From Streptomyces sp. TN58 (GTDB taxonomy: Bacteria > Actinomycetota > Actinomycetes > Streptomycetales > Streptomycetaceae): DNA of 64,000 nt. Shown in pieces: positions 1-6,699 of this stretch. How positions within the stretch are numbered: the first letter of the stretch is position 1; every line of letters starts with the position of its first letter. The stretch covers positions 4,656,001 to 4,720,000 of the forward strand of contig NZ_CP018870.1 in the NCBI RefSeq assembly GCF_001941845.1, in the 5' to 3' direction. Under the pieces are notes generated by a model. It was not told the origin of the DNA. It was given only the letters and a program-made list of their open reading frames with translations, and did not search any database. The translations under genes were made by a program, and so were the position numbers.

Positions 1-53
1 CGGAGGCGCTGCCCGGCCTCTCCCTCGGCATCAAGCCGGCGCAACCCCCATAG
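1..53 (+). CDS. C-terminal tail of an unidentified gene (partial)
   Basis: The reading frame from base 3 encodes 16 residues ending PAQPP and stops at TAG 51-53. It has the codon bias of the region, with G or C in almost every third position, and no other frame gives a clean tail. I take it as the 3' end of a plus-strand gene that starts outside the window. The family cannot be told from so few residues, and it could also be chance. Confidence 0.3.
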   Translation, partial: EALPGLSLGIKPAQPP

Positions 54-153
54 GCAGCCGCTGATCCGGCCGGCCCGTGCCTCGCGAACACGGACGGTGG
101 CGACGGAGCCGCCGAAGAACCACCACGCGACGGCGCGGGAAGGCGCCCCCGCG

Positions 154-699
154 TCACTTCGACTTCGACAGCAGAAGCTCCGCCACCTCGCGCGCCCGGC
201 GGGCCGGTTCCGGGCCGGGGTTCAGGGCGGCCACCGCCGTCGCTCCCTCGACCAGGACCAGGAGCTGGTCGGCGAGCGAGGGCGGGGACCCGGCCGGTAC
301 CCACTCGGTCAGGAGGGCGCGGAGTTCGGCCTTGTGGACGCGTACGACCTCCGGCGCGGCCGCGCCCAGCTCCCCGTACGCGTTGAGGAACGCACAGCCG
401 CGGAAGTCCGGCTCCGCGAACCACCGCGCCAGCCAGTCGAACACGGCCAGAACCGGCGGCCGCGTCGACGCGGACGCCGCCGCCACCGACTCGCGCAGGC
501 TCGCCGTCCAGCGGCGGTCGCGGCGTTCGAGGTACGCCGCCACCAGGGACTCCTTGGCCGGGTAGAGCCGGTAGAGGCGCTTGAGCGGGACGCCGGACGC
601 GGTGCGGATGCGGTCCATGCCCACCGCCTGGATGCCGTGGCGGTAGAACAGCTCCTCCGCCGCGTCCAGCAGTCGGGTACGGGCCTCTTCGTCGTCCAT
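154..699 (-). CDS. TetR-family transcriptional regulator
   Basis: This 181-residue protein has the usual TetR layout: a helix-turn-helix at about residues 8-52 (AAEELFYRHGIQAVGMDRI followed by a recognition helix ending in LYRLYPAKESL) and a divergent helical ligand-binding half. It should act as a DNA-binding repressor released by a small molecule. It is divergent from the NTF2-like gene at 804, and the 104-bp gap holds two palindromes with the same GAGAACG/CGTTCTC arms. Autoregulation plus control of the neighbour is therefore the natural inference. The ATG at 699 lies six bases after a TACGCT box and has no Shine-Dalgarno sequence, so the mRNA may be leaderless. The ligand is unknown. Confidence 0.9.
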   Translation of the reverse strand: MDDEEARTRLLDAAEELFYRHGIQAVGMDRIRTASGVPLKRLYRLYPAKESLVAAYLERRDRRWTASLRESVAAASASTRPPVLAVFDWLARWFAEPDFRGCAFLNAYGELGAAAPEVVRVHKAELRALLTEWVPAGSPPSLADQLLVLVEGATAVAALNPGPEPARRAREVAELLLSKSK

Positions 700-705
700 G
701 AGGGC

Positions 706-711
706 AGCGTA
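706..711 (-). promoter_or_regulatory. -10-like box for the TetR gene (leaderless)
   Basis: On the minus strand TACGCT is followed by exactly six bases and then ATG at 699. In actinobacteria this spacing places transcription start at or next to the start codon. The matching -35 region would fall at about 729-734, against the edge of the palindrome at 731. Confidence 0.45.
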
Positions 712-730
712 GCCCGAAACCGCTTGCGGC

Positions 731-779
731 GAGAACGATCGTTCTCCTAGTCTTCGCGATCAGGAGAACGTCCGTTCTC
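731..779. promoter_or_regulatory. Two TetR-type operators
   Basis: GAGAACGATCGTTCTC at 731-746 is a perfect 16-bp palindrome. GAGAACG-TC-CGTTCTC at 764-779 repeats the same seven-base arms. Their centres are 33 bp apart, about three helical turns, so two repressor dimers would sit on the same DNA face. The sites lie between the TetR gene and the NTF2-like gene and probably control both. Confidence 0.75.
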
Positions 780-803
780 AACCCCTCGCCCAAAGGATGC
801 GCC

Positions 804-1217
804 ATGACCGCCCGTCCGCCCCTCCCGCCCTTCACCGACGAGACCGCCCGCGCCAAGGTCCAGGCCGCCGAGGACGCCTGGAACAGCCGCGACCCCGAAC
901 GCGTCGCCCTCGCCTACACCGAGGACTCCGTCTGGCGGAACCGCGACCGCTTCCTGACCGGCCGCGAAGAGATCCGCGCGTTCCTCGCCGACAAGTGGGC
1001 GCGCGAGCTCGACTACCGGCTCCGCAAAGAGCTGTGGGCCCACACCGGCAACCGCATCTCCGTCCGCTTCGAGTACGAGTGGCACGACGCCTCCGGCCAG
1101 TGGTGGCGCAGCCACGGCAACGAGCAGTGGGAGTTCGACGACGACGGCCTGATGCGCCGCCGAGAAGCCAGCATCAACGACGTCCCGATCACCGCGGAGG
1201 ACCGCAGCATCCCCTGA
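804..1217 (+). CDS. NTF2-like / DUF1348 family protein
   Basis: The 137-residue product is a small alpha+beta cone-barrel protein. It opens with the helix [20 protein letters not shown] and has the Trp-rich strand [14 protein letters not shown], both typical of the DUF1348/SnoaL-like branch of the NTF2 superfamily. Members bind or convert small hydrophobic ligands, but most have no assigned reaction. AAAGGA at 792-797 sets the ATG at 804. The gene is divergent from the TetR gene at 154 and lies just downstream of its two operators, so it is probably the regulated target. Confidence 0.8.
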   Translation: MTARPPLPPFTDETARAKVQAAEDAWNSRDPERVALAYTEDSVWRNRDRFLTGREEIRAFLADKWARELDYRLRKELWAHTGNRISVRFEYEWHDASGQWWRSHGNEQWEFDDDGLMRRREASINDVPITAEDRSIP

Positions 1218-1237
1218 ACACACCCCTGGGTACGGGC

Positions 1238-1263
1238 ACTCAGACGCGCCCCCGGGTCTGAGT
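1238..1263. terminator. Hairpin after the NTF2-like gene
   Basis: ACTCAGAC at 1238-1245 pairs with GTCTGAGT at 1256-1263 around a ten-base C/G loop. It lies 20 bp after the stop codon of the NTF2-like gene and has no T run. It could be a factor-independent terminator of the GC-rich type or a binding palindrome. Confidence 0.4.
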
Positions 1264-1421
1264 ACGCCCGCCCCTGGTCGGGGCCGTTTCGAGCTGGTAT
1301 GACATGCCTCCCCAATGTCCGGAGGGGCCGCATGGCGAACTTGTGTTCGTCGTGCGCTTACTGATTCTTTGGGGGAAGGAAACGGCGTCGGGGAGGCGCC
1401 GCAGGAGGGGTGTCACACCAA

Positions 1422-1847
1422 ATGAGCACACAGGGAGACCTGCCGGCGCACTGGCAGCAGCTTTTCGGCGAAGCACCGGCCATGAGGCTGGCATCGGCTG
1501 CCGCACCCAGCGGCGGGGGCGGAGGAGACGGGGATCTGGCGCACTCCGGCGGACCCTGGACCAAGGCCTCGGTCGCGGCAGGCGAGCTGCGCGTCACCAC
1601 GGCTGAAGGTCTCGGCAAGATGGCCGCCGCACACGAGGGAATCGCTGCCGGGACGGCGGGGCTCGGCGCAACTGCGGCGCTGGCCGCTGTCCGCGAGTCG
1701 TGGGAGAGGCGGGTGTCCGCCATACGGGACGAGTGCGGCTCGGTGCAGGGCGCTCTGCTGAACGTCGCTCGGGAAATCGGCGAGGTGGACGAGAACAACA
1801 AGGTCGCGTTCTCGCAGCTCGTGCTCAAGCAGGATGCCGACCGGTGA
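1422..1847 (+). CDS. Esx-like helical protein, partner of DUF1023 hydrolase
   Basis: This 141-residue protein has a Gly-rich loop near residue 30 followed by two long amphipathic helices. The size and shape resemble WXG100/ESAT-6-like type VII secretion partners, although the only Trp residues (HWQQL, PWTK, ESWERR) do not form a clear WxG turn. AGGAGGGG at 1403-1410 supports the ATG at 1422 over the in-frame GTG at 1410. The TGA overlaps the GTG of the next gene as GTGA, so translation is coupled to the DUF1023 hydrolase. Function is inferred from this coupling, since I do not recognise a named family. Confidence 0.6.
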   Translation: MSTQGDLPAHWQQLFGEAPAMRLASAAAPSGGGGGDGDLAHSGGPWTKASVAAGELRVTTAEGLGKMAAAHEGIAAGTAGLGATAALAAVRESWERRVSAIRDECGSVQGALLNVAREIGEVDENNKVAFSQLVLKQDADR

Positions 1848-3739
1848 CACTGACCTGGCAGCAGCTCCGCGATCTGAAGACCCAGGAGTTCACGGAGGCC
1901 GCGACCGCGTGGGCCGACGTCAGCACCAGGGCCGACACCGGGCGTACGCGCATCAGCGTAGGGATGATCAAGGCGTTGGAGTCGCAGAAGGGTGCGTCCG
2001 CGACCGCGGCCTACGAACGGCTCAAGCGCGTCGACCGCAACTTCGACTTCATCCACACCGAGTGCGGCCTCGTCCGTACCACCCTCAACTCGCTGGCCCA
2101 CGAACTCTCCGAGGAGCAGGTACGGCTCAAGCGGGCGCTCGACGACGCGGCGGCGCACGGCTACACCGTCCACTCGGACGGATCCGTCCAGTATCCGCAG
2201 GGCGGCGAGAACTTCCTCACCAAGGAGCCGGTGCCGGGCGGTTCCGTCCGGGGCGTCGACCGACCCTTGCACCTCCAAGGCGCACCCACGCACCCCCGGG
2301 GCAAGGCGCCCTTTCCCACCAGTGCCAATCCGCACCATGCCGTCGCCCAGGAGATAGCCACCCGTATCGCGGGCGCGCTGACAGCGGCCCAGGACGTTGA
2401 CTCCCGTTTCACGCGGGCGCTGAACGGCCTCAAGGCGCCGGACGGCCTCGATGTCACGGAGGCAACCTGGGCCGATGCCGCGGGCGATGCGGCCGTGGTC
2501 CGCCGGGAAGCAGCGGACTACCTGCGCGACACCATTCCGGAGAGCAGCTCCCCGGCAGACCGCAGCAGCTGGTGGAAGGGGCTCACGGAGGACCAGCGGG
2601 CCGAGCTCATGGCCACTTACCCCGACGTGATCGGCAACCTGGACGGCATCCCGGCGGACGTCCGGCACCAGGCTAACCAGGACAACCTCCAGATGCTGAT
2701 CGGTAAGCTGTCGGAACAGAGCGATGAAAAATCCCGGACACAGCTCGCGGGCATGCGCTCGATCGACCACCAGTTGCTCTATCCCAAGCCGGGAGATCCC
2801 CCGATGTACCTGCTGGGCATCGGAGACCAGGGCGGAGGCCGGGCCATCGTGGCCTTCGGCAACCCGGACACGTCGCGGAATGTCTCAGCGTACGTTCCGG
2901 GGCTGGGCACCGCGCTCGACGCGGAGTTCGCCCGCAATGACCTAACTCGGGCCCGCGATACCGCCAAGGGCGCCCAGAAGTTCGATCCGAGCTCCGCGTC
3001 CATCGTCTGGCTCGGCTATGACGCGCCTCAGCTGCCTGCTGACAGGATCCTCGACAACCTGGACGTCATGTCAAAGGAGCACGCGGAGAAGGGGGCGCCG
3101 GCGTATAGCCGGTTCATGGCGGGTCTCGCCGCCACGAACCACAACTCCGACCCACACATCACCGCCATCGGTCACTCATACGGTTCGCTGACGGTGGGGC
3201 AGTCTGCGTTGCAAAGCGGCGGGATCCCCGGTGTCGACGACATCGTCCTGGTGGGCAGCCCGGGTACCGGGGCGCAGCGCGCCGACCAGCTAGGGGTGGG
3301 TAAGGAGCACGTTTACGTGGGGGCTTCCGACCACGACCCGGTCTCCATGGCACCGAACAAGGTGGAGTCCGGGGCGATGCTGGGCAGTGGGGCGGCGGGT
3401 GCCGTTGCCGGCGGCCTCGCAGGATCGGTTCTGGGGCCCCTCGGCATGGTGGGTGGAGCCATCGTCGGAGGCGCTGGGGGCGCCGTCCACGGACTCGTGA
3501 TGGGCGACGCGCTCACCGACGAAAGCCAGATCTACTTCGGCACGGATCCAGCACACAAGAACTTCGGAGGCAACCGCTTCAAGGTGGACGACGGCCCACT
3601 GCCTGTCATGGAAGGTGACGGCCCCATGGACGCACACTCCAACTACTTCAACCCGGATAAGGACCTGGATTCCGCGTCGAACATCGCACGGATCGTCTCG
3701 GGTCATGCCGAGGACATCAGCACCGAGGAACCCCGATGA
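1844..3739 (+). CDS. DUF1023 alpha/beta hydrolase with glycine-zipper insert
   Basis: The GTG at 1844 overlaps the previous TGA, giving 631 residues. The N-terminal 300 residues are helical. The C-terminal part is a DUF1023 alpha/beta hydrolase with the nucleophile elbow GHSYGS (Ser445), the acid motif SDHDPVS and a late DAHSNYF that can supply the His. The family is esterase/lipase-like, with no fixed substrate. Between the Asp and His motifs lies a stretch of about 40 residues, near 511-551, built only of Gly, Ala, Val, Leu and Met with GxxxG spacing, which is a membrane-active glycine-zipper signature. The gene is coupled upstream to an Esx-like gene and downstream (ATGA) to a lipoprotein. 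A secreted membrane-attacking effector is possible but unproved. Confidence 0.85.
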   Translation: MTLTWQQLRDLKTQEFTEAATAWADVSTRADTGRTRISVGMIKALESQKGASATAAYERLKRVDRNFDFIHTECGLVRTTLNSLAHELSEEQVRLKRALDDAAAHGYTVHSDGSVQYPQGGENFLTKEPVPGGSVRGVDRPLHLQGAPTHPRGKAPFPTSANPHHAVAQEIATRIAGALTAAQDVDSRFTRALNGLKAPDGLDVTEATWADAAGDAAVVRREAADYLRDTIPESSSPADRSSWWKGLTEDQRAELMATYPDVIGNLDGIPADVRHQANQDNLQMLIGKLSEQSDEKSRTQLAGMRSIDHQLLYPKPGDPPMYLLGIGDQGGGRAIVAFGNPDTSRNVSAYVPGLGTALDAEFARNDLTRARDTAKGAQKFDPSSASIVWLGYDAPQLPADRILDNLDVMSKEHAEKGAPAYSRFMAGLAATNHNSDPHITAIGHSYGSLTVGQSALQSGGIPGVDDIVLVGSPGTGAQRADQLGVGKEHVYVGASDHDPVSMAPNKVESGAMLGSGAAGAVAGGLAGSVLGPLGMVGGAIVGGAGGAVHGLVMGDALTDESQIYFGTDPAHKNFGGNRFKVDDGPLPVMEGDGPMDAHSNYFNPDKDLDSASNIARIVSGHAEDISTEEPR

Positions 3740-4332
3740 AGTCACCGCGCGCCGTAGCCGTGCTTTTCGCGCTGGCAACCCTAGTCGCGGGATGCGGCCC
3801 GGGTACCGATGACGGATCAGCCAAGAGGAGTAAGTCCATGCGACTGCAGCAGGGCGCCGAGCGCGCCGACGCCATCCTTCAGGAGACGCTGGGAGCCGTA
3901 CGGCCGGAGCTGAAGTGGAACCACGGTTCCTCGTCGGATTCCGGCTGCACGAACGCGGTGGGCGGGGGAACGGGCACTGCGGCAGCCAAGCGGACCATCC
4001 TGATCCTCACCATCGTCTCCGAGCAGAGGCGGGGCGCCCTGCTTGGAGTCATCGAGCGGACCTGGAAGGACCGCGGCTACAAGATCACCAATGTGAACAA
4101 GAGCCCGAAGTTCCCTGCCATCTTCGCAAAAACTCCGGACGGCTACAGCCTCTCGGTCGAGGTGGGCGGTGAAGGACAGTTCTTCCTGGAGGCCGCCACC
4201 CCCTGCCTGACCGATTCCGACGTCATGGAGCCCGCCACCAAGCCGAACACCTCGCAGCGCAAGGGGCCGTTCCCCCAGCGCCCCGACGAGCAGGACGAGT
4301 TCTGGTCGGCCACCACGCCCGTCCAGCAGTGA
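3736..4332 (+). CDS. Lipoprotein coupled to the DUF1023 hydrolase
   Basis: The 198-residue product starts with a lipoprotein signal peptide (MKSPRAVAVLFALATLVAGC), and Cys20 is the predicted lipidation site. The mature part is a small mixed alpha/beta domain with a Cys pair (SGCTN and TPCLTD), and no family was recognised. Its ATG overlaps the hydrolase TGA as ATGA, so the two are made together. A membrane-anchored partner or immunity protein that protects the cell from the hydrolase fits this position, but nothing in the sequence proves it. Confidence 0.75.
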   Translation: MKSPRAVAVLFALATLVAGCGPGTDDGSAKRSKSMRLQQGAERADAILQETLGAVRPELKWNHGSSSDSGCTNAVGGGTGTAAAKRTILILTIVSEQRRGALLGVIERTWKDRGYKITNVNKSPKFPAIFAKTPDGYSLSVEVGGEGQFFLEAATPCLTDSDVMEPATKPNTSQRKGPFPQRPDEQDEFWSATTPVQQ

Positions 4333-4401
4333 ACCGCGTCTGACAGCATGATCAAGGCTTCGCGGGGAGGCCGGCATGGCAACGGGCAAGGGGGACCGGA
4401 T

Positions 4402-5229
4402 ATGGCACGGGCTCAGGTGAACGGCGTCGAGCTCTTCTACGAGATCGAGGGCGACGGGGAACCACTCGTCCTCGTGCACGGTTCCTGGACCGACCACCAC
4501 AGCTGGGACGCCGTCCTGCCGCATCTCGCCCGCGCCCACCGCGTCCTCGTCTACGACCGCCGCGGCCACAGCCGGAGCGAGCGCCCGCCGGGCCAGGGCA
4601 CCCGGGCCCAGGACGAGGACGACCTGGCCGCGCTCATCGAGATGCTCGGCGCCCCCGTCCACGTGGCCGCGAGCTCCTTCGGCGGCTCGGTCGCGCTCGG
4701 CCTCGCCGCCCGCCGCCCCGAACTGCTGCGCAGCCTCGCCGTCCACGAGCCGCCGCTCACCGCCGTCGTCGCCGGCGACCCGGAGCTCGACCGGCTGATG
4801 CGGGAGGCGCAGGCGCCCATCGACGCCGTCATGGCGGACGTGCGCGCGGGCGACTCCGAGGGCGGCGCGCGCCGCTTCGTCGAGGAGGTCGTGTTCGGGC
4901 CGGGCGCGTGGGACGCGATGCCGCACGCGGCCCGGCGCACGTTCACCACCAACGCCCCCACGGCCGCCGACGAACAGGGGGACCCGGGCTGGGACACCGT
5001 CGACCTCGCCCGGCTCGCCGGCTACACCGGCCCGGCGATGCTGAGCAAGGGCACCGACAGTCCGGCGTGGTTCCCCGCGATAGTCGACCGGCTCGCGCAG
5101 GTGCTGCCCGGAGCGCAGGCCCGGACTCTGCACGGAGAGGGCCACGTCCCCCACCTCACCGCCCCGCACCGCTACGCCGAGAACGTCCTCGCCTTCATCG
5201 CCTCCACCGGCTCCGCCACGCGCCGCTGA
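4402..5229 (+). CDS. Alpha/beta-fold hydrolase
   Basis: This is a 275-residue single-domain hydrolase of the haloperoxidase/esterase type. It has the oxyanion motif HGSWTDHHSW, the strand-turn YDRRGHSRS, the nucleophile elbow ASSFGG (Ser92) and a late GEGHVPH carrying the catalytic His. The expected elbow is GxSxG, so the Ala at the first position is a mild deviation. AAGGGGGA at 4388-4395, six bases from the ATG at 4402, sets the start; an in-frame ATG at 4348 has no ribosome site. The substrate is unknown. It is a separate unit from the toxin locus that begins at 5473. Confidence 0.85.
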   Translation: MARAQVNGVELFYEIEGDGEPLVLVHGSWTDHHSWDAVLPHLARAHRVLVYDRRGHSRSERPPGQGTRAQDEDDLAALIEMLGAPVHVAASSFGGSVALGLAARRPELLRSLAVHEPPLTAVVAGDPELDRLMREAQAPIDAVMADVRAGDSEGGARRFVEEVVFGPGAWDAMPHAARRTFTTNAPTAADEQGDPGWDTVDLARLAGYTGPAMLSKGTDSPAWFPAIVDRLAQVLPGAQARTLHGEGHVPHLTAPHRYAENVLAFIASTGSATRR

Positions 5230-5472
5230 TCGTCCGGCGGCGGTCGGCCGGAGGTGTCGTCGCGGAGTTCTCGTGTGCGATGACGTACCGGTCGTTCGGA
5301 GTATGGCGCGCTCCCGCACACAGGTGTGGGCTTGTGGCAGGGAAGTGCCTGGCGGGTTGTCATGGGTAAGCCATAACCGCTTCGTTGCTGGTTGCAGGTG
5401 CGATGTATGTTGATGGGACTCGTCATACGTGTGATCGATTGATCCTCTTTGGGGAGTGCGGGGGAGTGTGGG

Positions 5473-5805
5473 ATGAAGTTCGACATGGGGACTCAGGTTC
5501 TGACGAACCTGATGTCGGGGTCGCGTACGTCGAATACCGACCTGGGATCGCTGATCAAGCAGCTGGTGGCCGCCGCGCAGCCGCTGGAGGGCAAGTTCCA
5601 GGGGCAGGGCAAGGTGGCGTTCGACTCGTTCAAGCTGCGTGCGGACGGTATCGCGAAGGAGCTGAACGCCTCGCTGGCGGCGATCCTGGGCGGCCAGTCG
5701 GGTATGGAGCAGGCGTTCGGGTCGGGTGACCAGGAGCAGGGCGAGAACGCCCGCCAGACGCAGGGTTCGGCGAACTTCGACGCCGCCCGCTTCCGCGGCC
5801 GCTAG
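5473..5805 (+). CDS. WXG100-like (Esx) protein, first of pair
   Basis: This 110-residue helical protein has a central turn GKFQGQGKVAFDSF that matches the WxG hairpin of Esx proteins with Phe in place of Trp, and a flexible tail ending AARFRGR. GGGGAG at 5461-5466 supports ATG 5473. It is followed after 57 bp by a second Esx-like gene and then by DUF6507 and the toxin gene, all on one strand. In type VII systems such heterodimers are co-secreted with or guide larger effectors. No EccC, EccD or other secretion machinery genes are in this window, so the apparatus must be encoded elsewhere. Confidence 0.75.
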   Translation: MKFDMGTQVLTNLMSGSRTSNTDLGSLIKQLVAAAQPLEGKFQGQGKVAFDSFKLRADGIAKELNASLAAILGGQSGMEQAFGSGDQEQGENARQTQGSANFDAARFRGR

Positions 5806-5862
5806 GCCGGCCGGGTTCCGCTTCTTCTTCTTTCTTCGGTTTCAACGGTGAGTGTGGTTGTC

Positions 5863-6177
5863 ATGGGTACGGGTGGGACGGACCGTCGTGCGTACGACGT
5901 GGGCGCCTCGACGGAGGTGCAGGGCGGCATCAAGGCGGTGATCGGCCAGCTGGAGCAGGTGATCGCCGCACGTGAGGCGCAGGTCGCGGCGGCCATGTCG
6001 GACTTCGCGGCGGACGGTGTGGCGGACGACTACCACGCCAAGGAACTGCGCTGGAAGAACGCCTCGCAGGAGGTCAAGAACATCATCCAGCTGCTGAACA
6101 CGACGCTGGAGAAGAACGACGCGACGGCGCGCCAGACGCTGCAGCGCGCGAAGGCCGCGGTCGACAACATCGGCTGA
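5863..6177 (+). CDS. ESAT-6-family protein, second of pair
   Basis: The 104-residue product (109 if the in-frame GTG at 5848 is used) begins MGTGGTDRRAYDVGAS. It contains two helices joined at RWKNASQEVKN, a W-x-N version of the WxG turn, and ends AAVDNIG. It matches the Streptomyces group named pore-forming ESAT-6 family protein, as I remember it. Neither start has a convincing ribosome site, so translation may depend on the upstream Esx gene. Pairing with the 5473 product and a role in exporting the 6696 toxin are inferences from position. Confidence 0.75.
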   Translation: MGTGGTDRRAYDVGASTEVQGGIKAVIGQLEQVIAAREAQVAAAMSDFAADGVADDYHAKELRWKNASQEVKNIIQLLNTTLEKNDATARQTLQRAKAAVDNIG

Positions 6178-6249
6178 GCAGGATCGTTTCAGCAGGCCGG
6201 TAAGCCGGATAGCCGGTAGGGAAGTCGGGTTCACGGGGGTGGATCGTCC

Positions 6250-6699
6250 ATGACGTCATGGGACATCAAGCCGCAGGGCGTGCAGAGCCAGTTGAAGACC
6301 GTCGGCGGGAACGCCGGCGAGTTGGAGAAGGCCCTGAACGCGCTGCTCACAGCCATGTCTGAGGCGGCCCAGGCCGCGGGGACGGCCGTCCCGGGCTCGC
6401 AGTCGGGGATGACTCCGCAGGGTCCGCTGGCCCCGGGGGCGGGGCCGGCTCCGGGTTCGGCCTTCGTGGCGCCGCAGAAGGCGATGGGGCCGGTGGCTGC
6501 CGCCCTGGGCGAGTACCTGACGGCCCGCAAGCCGGAGTTCAAGTCGATGGCCGAGCGGATCGAGGCGTGCATCCTCGGCGCGGTCAAGGCCACGAACGAG
6601 TACCTGGAAGGCGACCTGGACCAGGCCAAGGCGGCCCAGGACGCGGCCAAGTCCGTCAACCTCGACATCCTGCGTGAGAAGCCCGGGGGCAAGAAGTGA
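6250..6699 (+). CDS. DUF6507 family protein
   Basis: The protein has 149 residues and begins MTSWDIKPQGVQ, the signature of DUF6507. It has two helical blocks separated by a Pro/Gly/Ser linker at about residues 48-72 and a charged tail EKPGGKK. Such proteins are found next to Esx pairs and large secreted effectors in Streptomyces and look like adaptor or extra WXG100-type subunits. The TGA overlaps the GTG of the toxin gene (GTGA at 6696-6699), so its synthesis is tied to that of the toxin. The biochemical role is unknown. Confidence 0.8.
   Translation: MTSWDIKPQGVQSQLKTVGGNAGELEKALNALLTAMSEAAQAAGTAVPGSQSGMTPQGPLAPGAGPAPGSAFVAPQKAMGPVAAALGEYLTARKPEFKSMAERIEACILGAVKATNEYLEGDLDQAKAAQDAAKSVNLDILREKPGGKK

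Noticed and set aside
1410..1421. GTG 1410 as the start of the Esx-like gene
   Set aside because: The GTG overlaps the ribosome site AGGAGGGG itself, which is correctly spaced for ATG 1422.
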